A stretch of 8,059 nt of DNA from Caldisericota bacterium (lineage in GTDB: Bacteria; CAIJMQ01; JAADFP01): contig JAADFP010000093.1 in the NCBI GenBank assembly GCA_013152825.1, forward strand, positions 1 to 8,059, read 5' to 3'. The position numbers and the translations under genes were made by a program. The number at the start of each line of letters is the position of its first letter. The first letter of the stretch is position 1. The notes below the pieces were generated by a model. The model was not told the DNA's origin and ran no database searches. It worked only from the letters and a program-made list of their open reading frames with translations. This document shows positions 1 to 6,341 of this stretch, piece by piece.

Positions 1-825
1 CTTCTGTTCCTGGACTATATTGCCACTTCTAAGTTAGAGTTAAAGAAAGCACTGCGCCTGGTAGAGGGAATAGTAGAAGGATGTGCCCAGGCAGGATGTA
101 CCCTGCTGGGAGGAGAAACTGCGGAGATGCCAGGCATGTATAAAAAAGGAGACTACGAGGTAGCAGGTTTTGCCCTGGGCTGGGTCAGAGAAGAAGATTT
201 AATGAAAAAGGAAAATGTCCACCCAGGCGATTTACTGGTAGGCATTGCTTCCTCAGGTCTACACTCGAACGGATATTCCCTGGTAAGAAAAATTATATTT
301 GAAGGCAAAAAAGAAAAAAAAGCTGAAGCTCTAAGCACATTTTCTAAAGAGGTGGGAGAAATGTGGGAAGAAAAATTCCCTACTCTGAGCAGAAAAGAAG
401 AAAAAGCTAAGTTTCTTCACACATTTTCCCCTGCACTGGGAAAAACCTGGGGAGAAGAACTCCTTACCCCTACCCGGATATATGCAAAGAGTATCATTTC
501 CCTGTGGGACAGGGAAATAAAAATCAAAGGGATAGCCCACATTACCGGAGGGGGCATCCCGGGCAACCTGAGCCGCATCCTCCCTCCTGGCCGCGGCGCA
601 AGAATTAAGAGAAACTGGGAAACACCTAAAATATTCTCCCTGCTGCAGGAAATGGGAAGAGTGAAAGATGAGGAAATGTTTCAGGTATTCAACATGGGTT
701 TAGGATTGATATTGGTAATATCCCCCGCCCAGGAAAAGGAAGTAAGAAAACATCTGGAAAGTAAAGGTGAAACCACCTATCTCATAGGTGAGATTACAGA
801 GGGAGATAATGTTAAAATCGAGTAA
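1..825 (+). CDS. purM: Phosphoribosylformylglycinamidine cyclo-ligase (AIR synthetase), 5' end outside window
   Basis: PurM converts FGAM to aminoimidazole ribonucleotide with ATP in the cytoplasm, the fifth step of de novo purine synthesis. The reading frame is open from base 1, so the N-terminal third is missing; 274 residues are visible. Recognisable family segments in order are FLDYIAT near the start, GGETAEMPGMY at about residues 38-48, GLHSNGYSLVRK, LLTPTRIY, and HITGGG (usually HLTGGG), followed by the typical C-terminal domain with an FNMGLG motif. Between LVRK and LLTPTRIY there are about 28 more residues than in ordinary PurM. They form an internal repeat, listed separately. The catalytic and binding segments on both sides look intact, so the protein is probably functional. 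It is followed after 14 bases by a small basic ORF and appears to lead, or lie within, the plus-strand operon. Identity is secure; the effect of the repeat is unknown. Confidence 0.96.
   Translation, partial: LLFLDYIATSKLELKKALRLVEGIVEGCAQAGCTLLGGETAEMPGMYKKGDYEVAGFALGWVREEDLMKKENVHPGDLLVGIASSGLHSNGYSLVRKIIFEGKKEKKAEALSTFSKEVGEMWEEKFPTLSRKEEKAKFLHTFSPALGKTWGEELLTPTRIYAKSIISLWDREIKIKGIAHITGGGIPGNLSRILPPGRGARIKRNWETPKIFSLLQEMGRVKDEEMFQVFNMGLGLILVISPAQEKEVRKHLESKGETTYLIGEITEGDNVKIE
319..486 (+). repeat. Diverged in-frame tandem repeat, 2 x 84 bp, inside purM
   Basis: Two adjacent 84-bp units (319-402 and 403-486) align without gaps. Both begin AAAGCT and share ACATTTTC at the same offset (337 and 421). 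By hand count, roughly 63% of the bases agree. At protein level 11 of the first 25 residues are identical, with the shared pattern K-A-x3-L-x-TFS-x3-G-x2-W-x-E. The second unit matches the normal PurM segment that ends in LLTPTRIY. The first unit is the extra copy, and removing 28 residues returns the protein to the usual family spacing. The divergence implies an old duplication that has been tolerated. Confidence 0.75.
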
Positions 826-839
826 AGGAGTGAGAGAAA

Positions 840-941
840 ATGGCAAGAAGTAAAACAAAAATAAAAAGAAAAAGACACAAATGGGCACTAAAGAGGAAAA
901 GAAGAAAGGAAAGAGAAAAAAAAGGAACACTTGGTAAATGA
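840..941 (+). CDS. Small highly basic protein, 33 aa, unknown function
   Basis: A 33-residue ORF starts with MARSKTKIKRKR and ends with GTLGK. Eighteen of its 33 residues are Lys or Arg, with one central Trp and one His, and no hydrophobic segment. Support for translation is a strong Shine-Dalgarno sequence AAAGGAG at 824-830, nine bases before the ATG, and a stop codon that overlaps the next gene's start as ATGA (938-941). The composition suggests an RNA- or ribosome-associated peptide. The pattern of basic clusters around His-Lys recalls tiny ribosomal proteins such as the COX24/AURKAIP1 (bS22-like) type or L41e, but this is a weak resemblance judged by eye. It could instead be a leader that couples translation of the dehydrogenase to purM. 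The purine-rich sequence means a chance ORF cannot be excluded. Confidence 0.55.
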   Translation: MARSKTKIKRKRHKWALKRKRRKEREKKGTLGK

Positions 942-1998
942 AAGCCGCCTTTTTACAAGGCATCGAAAAGATAGAATTAACCGATACAGATAAACCTTCT
1001 CCTAAGAAAGGGGAAGTTTTGGTCAGGGTATCCCATGTGGGGATATGTGGATCAGATATACATTACTTCAAAACCGGGAAAATCGGCTCGCAGGTAGTTG
1101 AATTTCCCTTTATCCTGGGGCACGAAGCTTCCGGCTGGGTAGAAGAAGTTGGTGAAGGCTGCAAGAAATTTAAAGGGGGAGAAAAAGTATTTATCGAGCC
1201 AGCTATTCCCTGCGGAAAGTGCGAGTGGTGCAAATCCGGCAGAGAAAATATATGCCCCGAGGTCATCTTTTTAGGCACTCCGCCGGTAAAGGGAGCACTG
1301 CGGGAATACATGACCTATCCGGAAGAAGCCCTTCTCCCTCTTCCTGAAGAAATGGACCTGGAGAAGGCAATGCTTATGGAAGTCTTAGCCATCGGAGTAC
1401 ATTCCGTTGACCTGGCAAATATCCAGGAAGGGGAAAAAGTTGCCATATTCGGCTGTGGCCCCGTAGGGTTAGCTATCCTGCTTATCTCCCGTATAAGAGG
1501 AGCTGGAGAAATCTTCTGTAGTGAGCTAATTCCTGATAGAAGAAACATAGCCAAACTCCTGGGAGCCAATTACGTAATGGACCCCCGGGAAGTAGATATA
1601 GTGTCTTTTATAAAGAACCATACGGAAGGGAAAGGAGTAGAAATCACCTTTGAAGCCGCAGGCGAACAGGAAACTATAGACCAGTGCTTTGAAAGCATGA
1701 AAATAGGCGGAAGAACCGTGATAGTGGGGATACCCGAGAAAGATAAGGTTTACTTTAACCCGGAAATAAGGAGAAAAGAGCCTTTAATCCTACACTGCCG
1801 CAGGTCCTGCCAGGGAAACAGAGACACAGAAAGAACCTTAACACAGAAAGAACCTTAACCCTGTTAAGAAACGGTATTTTAGACCCTTCACCTTTAATTA
1901 CTCACCGGTACTCCTTTGCCCAGGTTCAGGAAGCCTTTGAAACAGTAAGAGATTATAAGGACGGGGTAGTAAAAGCAGTTATTAACCTGGAGGAATAA
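938..1998 (+). pseudogene. Zinc-dependent medium-chain dehydrogenase (polyol/alcohol type), frameshifted near C terminus
   Basis: This is an NAD(P)-dependent zinc dehydrogenase of the sorbitol/threonine dehydrogenase group, oxidising an alcohol or polyol. Visible features are catalytic zinc ligands C37, H62 and E63 (GICGSD, GHEASG), the four-Cys structural zinc lobe C92, C95, C98 and C106, and a Rossmann motif FGCGPVG near residue 173. An acidic residue at the end of the second strand (CSE) favours NAD. In the starting frame the protein ends at 1858 after 306 residues. The expected C terminus, including ITHRYSF and KDGVVKAVI, continues in another frame to the stop at 1996-1998. A perfect 17-bp tandem duplication lies exactly at the switch. 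Removing one copy gives 347 residues, the normal family length. The truncated product lacks the last part of the catalytic domain and is probably inactive. The substrate is unknown; the isomerase-like neighbour suggests sugar or polyol metabolism. Confidence 0.9.
1824..1859 (+). repeat. Perfect 17-bp tandem duplication causing the dehydrogenase frameshift
   Basis: The 17-bp unit CACAGAAAGAACCTTAA occurs at 1825-1841 and again at 1842-1858. The perfect period-17 tract extends one base on each side (1824-1859). Because 17 is not a multiple of three, the second copy brings TAA (1856-1858) into frame. With a single copy the reading continues as RTLTLLRNG and on to the family C terminus. Absence of any mismatch indicates a recent event, or an assembly artefact. 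Confidence 0.93.
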
Positions 1999-2000
1999 AA

Positions 2001-2855
2001 GTGGAAATAGGCATAATGGCAGAATCATTCCGTTTGCCTTTCAAAGAAGCCATCAAACTGGCCAGTGAGATGGGAGCAAAAGGAGTGCAAATTTATGTGA
2101 GTAAAGGGGATTTCACTCCTGAGCAGCTCACCCCTTCCGGGAGAAGAGACCTTTTAGACTTCCTCTCTTCCTACGGGATGCGCATCTCTGCCCTCTGCGG
2201 AGATTTCGGCGGACGCGGATTCAGTAAAAAAGAAGAGAATGACTGGAAAATAGAAGAAACAATTAAAATAATGGATTTAGCACATGATTTAAAAACCCAG
2301 GTAGTTACCACCCACATAGGAGTGGTTCCCGAGAATAAAGAAGAAGAGCAATACAAAGTATTAAAAGAAGCCATGGAAGAAGTGGGCTACTGGGGAGATG
2401 AAAAAGAAATTTACTTAGCCATAGAAACCGGGCCAGAGTCTCCCGAAACCTTGAAAAACTTCATTTTAGATATAGGAAAAGAAAGTATCAGGGTAAATTA
2501 TGACCCTGCCAACCTGGTAATGTGCGCGGGTGCAGATCCCATAAAAGGAGTATTTACCCTGGGGAAATGGATTGTGCATACTCATGCCAAAGACGGAGAA
2601 AAACTTTCTGATTTAGATGCCCGGACAATATACGAGAGATTCGCAGAAGGAGAATTTGCAGATAAATGGTGGGAAGAGCACTTTCGGGAAGTACCCCTGG
2701 GCGAAGGGAAAGTTAATTTCCCGGAATACCTGAAAGCTCTTAAAGAAACCGGCTACGACGGTTTCCTTACCATAGAAAGAGAAGTGGGAGAAAAACCAGT
2801 AGAAGACATCCGCCAGGCAATAGAATTTCTAAGTAAACTGTTGAGAGAATTATAA
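2001..2855 (+). CDS. Sugar phosphate isomerase/epimerase-like TIM-barrel protein
   Basis: This 284-residue protein belongs to the xylose isomerase-like / AP endonuclease 2 TIM-barrel superfamily (COG1082 type), whose cytoplasmic members isomerise or epimerise sugars, keto-sugars or inositol derivatives using a divalent metal. The expected metal and catalytic residues are present in order at strand ends: H105 (TTHIG), E142 (AIETG), D168 (NYDPANL), H193/H195 (HTHAKDG) and E259 (TIERE). The start is GTG at 2001, chosen because GGAGG at 1989-1993 sits seven bases upstream; the ATG at codon 6 has no such site. The gene begins two bases after the restored dehydrogenase stop, so the pair was probably translationally coupled and may act in one sugar or polyol pathway. 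The exact substrate cannot be read from the sequence. Unlike both flanking genes it is intact. Confidence 0.88.
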   Translation: MEIGIMAESFRLPFKEAIKLASEMGAKGVQIYVSKGDFTPEQLTPSGRRDLLDFLSSYGMRISALCGDFGGRGFSKKEENDWKIEETIKIMDLAHDLKTQVVTTHIGVVPENKEEEQYKVLKEAMEEVGYWGDEKEIYLAIETGPESPETLKNFILDIGKESIRVNYDPANLVMCAGADPIKGVFTLGKWIVHTHAKDGEKLSDLDARTIYERFAEGEFADKWWEEHFREVPLGEGKVNFPEYLKALKETGYDGFLTIEREVGEKPVEDIRQAIEFLSKLLREL

Positions 2856-3456
2856 ATGAAAGCAGCTAATTCCTATGAAAAAGCTCTCCAGATGGCCAGA
2901 GAATCCATTCAAAGCATAGATATAAAAGATGCATCTTTTAGAACCAGGGGGGAAATACTTCCGGATAGATACCTTAAAATCCCTTTTTTCAATATCTTTA
3001 CTTTCACCCGAGTCTCTCCCTACGAATTTCACACCGACCCCAGAACAGACAATCCCCTGATAGAGACAGTACTTCTACACTATATTTCAGCAGCCCAGCC
3101 GATTGGTCCGGGAGAAGAATGGATTACTTTTAAAGAATTACCCAGCCAGCGGAATTTTCTACTACCATAGTTTTCAGCAAAGAAGCGAGCGCAGGATAGA
3201 AGAACTTTTCCAGAAAGATTTCGCCCGCACGGAGAAAAAAATCCGGGAAATTGGAGGCAAGAAACAAGAAGATTTCTCTTACGTGTTCACTCCCCTACCC
3301 CGAATACTTTTGAAACTCACGTATCTGCCTCCCGACGAAGAATTTCCGGGACAGGTAATTCTCTTCTTTGACAACACTTCGCACCTGCATCTTCCCAGCG
3401 AGGACCTGGCAGGTATCTCAGAATGGATGACAGATTTTCTGGAGAATCAACCATGA
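2856..3456 (+). pseudogene. DUF3786 domain protein, frameshifted in the middle
   Basis: The two halves lie in different frames: 2856-3170 (104 residues, stop at 3168-3170) and an overlapping frame running to the stop at 3454-3456. Joined at about 3146 they give one 198-residue protein with the layout of DUF3786: an ILHYL-like segment (VLLHYISAAQ), GEEWITFKELPSG, FYYHSF, then LPRILLKL, a DEEFPGQ block, and ILFFDNTSHLHLPSEDL near the C terminus. DUF3786 proteins occur mainly in anaerobes and have no established reaction. The frame changes at a tandem CAGC duplication; deleting one copy restores ELPSGIFYYHSF exactly. The start follows the isomerase stop with no gap and only a weak GAGAG upstream, so translation is probably coupled. 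The intact end overlaps the next gene by ATGA. Confidence 0.85.
3142..3150 (+). repeat. CAGC tandem duplication causing the DUF3786 frameshift
   Basis: CAGC occurs at 3143-3146 and 3147-3150 within a period-4 tract (3142-3150). With both copies the frame reads ELPSQRNFLLP and stops at 3168-3170. With one copy it reads ELPSGIFYYHSF and continues to the family C terminus. Deleting a single base here would also restore frame, but only removal of four bases gives the family-like PSG junction without an extra residue. Confidence 0.8.
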
Positions 3457-4646
3457 AAGAACAAGAAACCCGAAACTGGCTGGAAGAAAGGGAAGAACAG
3501 CTGGCACCCTTTGCTACCAAAAGCAAAAACTCCCCACGTAAATTCCAGGATACAGAAGATCCTTTCCGCACTTCTTTCCAGAGAGACAGGGACAGGATAA
3601 TCTATTCCTCCTCTTTCCGCAGGCTCCAGTATAAAACGCAGGTGTTTCTTGTGCACGAAGCAGATTTCTACCGCACCCGCTTGACCCACACCCTGGAGGT
3701 GATGCAGCATGCCCGCACTCTGGCCCGCGCATTAAGAGTAAACGAAGACCTGGTAGAAGCAATCTCACTGGCACATGATTTAGGACATCCTCCCTTCGGA
3801 CATGCAGGAGAAAACGCACTGAACGAGCTGATGAAAGAATGGGGCGGGTTCAACCATAACCTGCAGGGGCTAAGAATTGTAGATCAGCTTGAACACAGAT
3901 ACCCCAACTTCCCGGGGCTAAACCTCACCTACCATACGCGGGAGGGAATTACCCGCCATCGTACCGCTTACGACAAATCTCCTCCCATAGAAGAATTCCG
4001 CAAATTCCCTCAGCCCTCTGTGGAAACCCAGATAGTATCTATCGCTGATGAATTAGCTTTCTGTGCCCATGACCTGGATGATGGACTGAGTGTGGGACTT
4101 ATAAACGAGGAGATACTGGAAGAAAGTGGAAATACACTCTGGAAAGAGATTATACAAAGAGCAAAAAGAGAGACAAAATCACAGGGGAAAGAATTTATAT
4201 ATCGCAGAGCAGTAAGGCACCTCATAGAAATATGCAACACTGAAGTGATAAATTATACCTCGGAAAGAATAAAGCAACTGGGAATTATCTCCGAGCAGGA
4301 AGTAAGGGAAATGAAAGAGCCGCTTGTTTCCCTACCTCCCCAAACTGCGCGTGCATTGCAAAATTTGCGAGAAATGCTGGAGCAAGGGATTTATTACCAT
4401 CCCGATGTGGTGATGATGACCGAAAAAGGCAAGAACATAGTAAGAAAACTATTTTCTGCCTTTCTGGATAACCCCCGCCTCCTGCCACACCAATTCCAGC
4501 AGAAACTGAGTGAAAACAGGCAGAACAAAGCACGGGTAGTCTGCGACTATATTGCGGGCATGACAGACAGGTTTGCCATGGATACCTACGAAATGCTTTT
4601 CCATCCACATGTGAGAGTCCTCTCACGCATAGGGAGAAGAAGATGA
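3453..4646 (+). CDS. dgt: Deoxyguanosinetriphosphate triphosphohydrolase-like HD-domain protein
   Basis: This is a cytoplasmic HD-domain hydrolase that splits dNTPs into deoxynucleoside and tripolyphosphate, adjusting dNTP pools. The 397-residue protein has the family N-terminal block (DPFRTSFQRDRDRI, SSSFRRLQYKTQV), the metal-binding H79 (RLTHTLEV), H108-D109 (LAHDLGHPPFGH, with H112 and H117 as further active-site residues) and D199 (IADELAFCAHDLDDG). GGFNHN, typical of the group, is also present. The start at 3453 is preferred over the in-frame ATG at 3423. GGAG at 3441-3444 lies eight bases upstream, and the ATG overlaps the preceding stop as ATGA, a usual coupling arrangement. It belongs to the type 2 dGTPase-like group rather than the longer E. 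coli enzyme. Premature termination in the upstream DUF3786 frame may reduce its coupled translation. Confidence 0.93.
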   Translation: MKEQETRNWLEEREEQLAPFATKSKNSPRKFQDTEDPFRTSFQRDRDRIIYSSSFRRLQYKTQVFLVHEADFYRTRLTHTLEVMQHARTLARALRVNEDLVEAISLAHDLGHPPFGHAGENALNELMKEWGGFNHNLQGLRIVDQLEHRYPNFPGLNLTYHTREGITRHRTAYDKSPPIEEFRKFPQPSVETQIVSIADELAFCAHDLDDGLSVGLINEEILEESGNTLWKEIIQRAKRETKSQGKEFIYRRAVRHLIEICNTEVINYTSERIKQLGIISEQEVREMKEPLVSLPPQTARALQNLREMLEQGIYYHPDVVMMTEKGKNIVRKLFSAFLDNPRLLPHQFQQKLSENRQNKARVVCDYIAGMTDRFAMDTYEMLFHPHVRVLSRIGRRR

Positions 4647-5758
4647 AAAAAAACAGGACATTAAGCTCGTTTCTTGTTGTATCGCTGCTTTTTCTTACAC
4701 TGATTCTCTACGCCTCCCCTGAAACATTCCCCAGACCGCCCCAACAACCTGCCACAGGCCCCGGAGGTAGAGATTACCGGCATGCAGGAGTAACCAAATC
4801 CGTTTACGGGGAAGGAGATACGCAATACTGGATATTTGAACCGGCAAAACCTACTCCGGAATCAGCCCCCTTGATAATTTTTAATCACGGTTGGAGTGCT
4901 ATGAACCCAAAAACTTACGGTGCCTGGATTGATCACCTGGTCAAAAGGGGAAACATCGTAGTCTATCCTCGCTACCAGGCTACCCTGCGCACCTCCACCA
5001 AAAAATTCACCCAGAATGCCATCCAGGCAGTAAAAGATGCCATCCATCAGCTCCAGAAAGGGAATCATGTAAAACCCCAGCTGGATAAATTTGCCATAGT
5101 AGGACATTCTGCCGGAGGCCAGGTCACTGCCAATATGGCTGCACTGGCAAAATCTTCCGGCCTTCCCATACCAAAAGCAATCATGTGCGTCCAGCCAGGG
5201 AAAACATGGGCTAAAAAAGAAAGAGCCATCATTCCCCTCACAGACTTGAGCAAAATACCGGGAAATATCCTGCTGCTTACCGTAGTAGGAGACAGGGACA
5301 ACATAGCCCGCGACATAGATGCCAAAAAAATATTCTACCAGACCCCGCAAATTCCTCTTTCCAATAAAGACTTCATCATCCTGGTCTCCGATGAGCACGG
5401 AAAGCCCCCCCTGGTAGCAAACCATTTTGCCCCTGCTGCAGTTGATGAAAGCTACGATTCGGGAGAAGCAGCAGAAAGCAAAAAGCAGAGCGGATTTCTC
5501 CGCTCCATATTCAGACAAAGATTAAGAGAGAGAATCAGCAAGCGCAAAGAAAAGGATGAGAATGAGCTTACAGAAACAAATTCTGTCAATGCACTGGATT
5601 ACTACGGGTTATGGAAACTATTCGATGGGCTATGCGATGCTGCCTTTTACGGCAAAAACCGCGAATACGCCCTGGGAAACACCCCCAAACAGCGTTTTAT
5701 GGGAAAATGGAGCGATGGCACCCCGGTAAAAGAATTGATAGTTACTGATAATCCGTAA
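4643..5758 (+). CDS. Exported alpha/beta hydrolase (esterase-like)
   Basis: The 371-residue protein starts with a Sec-type signal peptide (KKNR, a hydrophobic stretch to about residue 24, then YAS-PE), so the enzyme is exported or membrane-anchored. It is an alpha/beta hydrolase. The oxyanion-loop segment is NHGW, the nucleophile is S156 in GHSAGG, the acid is probably D219 (GDRD), and the base is H252 (DEHG) or H261 (NHF). After the likely His comes a Lys/Arg/Glu-rich insert at about residues 275-311. A conserved-looking end follows with YYGLWKLFDGL and a Trp-Ser-Asp-Gly-Thr-Pro motif. An ester, polyester or similar substrate is likely but not identifiable. The start overlaps the dgt stop (ATGA, 4643-4646), with GGGAG six bases upstream. 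It ends the plus-strand operon; no clear intrinsic terminator follows. Confidence 0.85.
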   Translation: MKKNRTLSSFLVVSLLFLTLILYASPETFPRPPQQPATGPGGRDYRHAGVTKSVYGEGDTQYWIFEPAKPTPESAPLIIFNHGWSAMNPKTYGAWIDHLVKRGNIVVYPRYQATLRTSTKKFTQNAIQAVKDAIHQLQKGNHVKPQLDKFAIVGHSAGGQVTANMAALAKSSGLPIPKAIMCVQPGKTWAKKERAIIPLTDLSKIPGNILLLTVVGDRDNIARDIDAKKIFYQTPQIPLSNKDFIILVSDEHGKPPLVANHFAPAAVDESYDSGEAAESKKQSGFLRSIFRQRLRERISKRKEKDENELTETNSVNALDYYGLWKLFDGLCDAAFYGKNREYALGNTPKQRFMGKWSDGTPVKELIVTDNP

Positions 5759-5763
5759 AAAAT

Positions 5764-5918
5764 CCTCCTACAGAATCGTAATACGAAAGGGGCAACCTAA
5801 AGCAATTCCATTCACAATGTCTCGCGGCTATTTGCTGTTGAGTTGATGACGAAAAATGGCCCGAGCCGCCGTAATCGGCACAGACAAACTCCAGGAGCCT
5901 GCCCAGGCTATCCAACAG
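5764..5918 (-). ncRNA. Candidate structured RNA, possibly an orphan HEARO / IscB omega RNA
   Basis: The gap between the convergent operons has no credible gene, but its minus strand can fold. The outer stem is CTGTTG (5918-5913) with CAACAG (5840-5835). Inside it are a hairpin AGCCT/AGGCT (5909-5896) and a stem GAGTT (5891-5887)/AACTC (5844-5840) that encloses a GCCG-ATTA-CGGC hairpin (5879-5868). A possible pseudoknot pairs GCGGCT (5869-5864) with AGCCGC (5829-5824). Downstream are GAGACATT (5823-5816), a small hairpin (5786-5776) and GGAGG (5768-5764) followed by a T-run. The GAGACATT block and a 3' GGAGG-T tract recall, from memory, the RNA placed just before iscB; here no iscB follows, because the next bases are the hydrolase gene. 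The RNA is co-directional with the superoxide reductase operon and begins about 30 bases after it. The folding is base pairing found by eye; the family assignment is inference. Confidence 0.4.
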
Positions 5919-5949
5919 ACTCAAAAGCATTTCTCAAGGTAACTAAAAA

Positions 5950-6339
5950 CTACCCTACTTTTGCCCTGCTCTCCCATAAGCCGTGAATATTGCAGTAGGA
6001 AGTAGCAAATAAAACTCCCGGCTTTTCTGTCCGGAAAGAAAAGCTTACTTCCGGATTAGTATATACTGAACTGGTATCGGGCCCATCCGTAGATTCACCA
6101 TGAGAAGTAAAAGTAAATCTGCCTACCTGATAGGGGAAATGACCTCCTTCCGGAAGGAAATATACCTCAATCCAGCGTATATGATGCTGAGTGGTATTAG
6201 GATGCGGAATCTCCTTCCCCACACTCACATTAACCCGGCAAACTTCCTCCTTCCCCACTTTGCCTGACACCTCAATTACAGGAATATGCTTCTCTTTCTT
6301 CCAATCATCACTCTTAAAAAGATCTCCAAATTCTCCCAT
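5950..6339 (-). CDS. Superoxide reductase, one-iron (neelaredoxin/class II) type
   Basis: This cytoplasmic protein reduces superoxide to hydrogen peroxide, normally with rubredoxin as electron donor, without making oxygen. The 129 residues carry the whole single-iron site of the family: E16 and H18 in EKHIPVIE, H46 and H52 (IPHPNTTQHH), and C116 and H119 in SYCNIHG near the C terminus. There is no N-terminal desulforedoxin domain, so it is not the two-iron desulfoferrodoxin. ATG at 6339-6337 has a strong AGGAGG that lies within the last codons and stop of the reductase gene upstream, with a two-base gap between genes, so both are translated from one mRNA. It is the last gene of the minus-strand oxidative-stress operon. 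Its peroxide product needs a downstream reductase; the ferritin-like protein or an unlinked peroxidase is a candidate. Confidence 0.95.
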   Translation of the reverse strand: MGEFGDLFKSDDWKKEKHIPVIEVSGKVGKEEVCRVNVSVGKEIPHPNTTQHHIRWIEVYFLPEGGHFPYQVGRFTFTSHGESTDGPDTSSVYTNPEVSFSFRTEKPGVLFATSYCNIHGLWESRAKVG

Positions 6340-6341
6340 TT

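Noticed and set aside
3423..3452. Upstream ATG as the dgt start
   Set aside because: It would add ten residues without family similarity; the ATG at 3453 has GGAG eight bases upstream and overlaps the previous stop.
3103..3456. Separate 117-residue gene in the second DUF3786 frame
   Set aside because: Its first residues read across the frameshift, it has no ribosome-binding site, and it encodes only the C-terminal half of one known domain.
4285..4626. 113-residue minus-strand ORF opposite dgt
   Set aside because: Antisense shadow of a well-supported HD-domain gene; it shows no recognisable motif.
4862..5518. 218-residue minus-strand ORF opposite the hydrolase
   Set aside because: It lies wholly antisense to a gene with a signal peptide, catalytic motifs and coupled start, and shows no domain of its own.
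5830..5860. Hammerhead-like GATGACGAAAA on the plus strand
   Set aside because: The conserved CTGATGA core is not matched exactly and there is no stem II, so a hammerhead ribozyme is not supported.
5742..5930. 62-residue minus-strand ORF covering the convergent gap
   Set aside because: It has no clear ribosome-binding site, runs into the end of the hydrolase gene and matches no family I recognise. The base-paired segments make a structured RNA a better explanation.
5759..5949. Bidirectional intrinsic terminator between the convergent operons
   Set aside because: The hairpins found here are not followed by a T-run close to the stem in either direction; the only T-run follows GGAGG rather than a strong stem.
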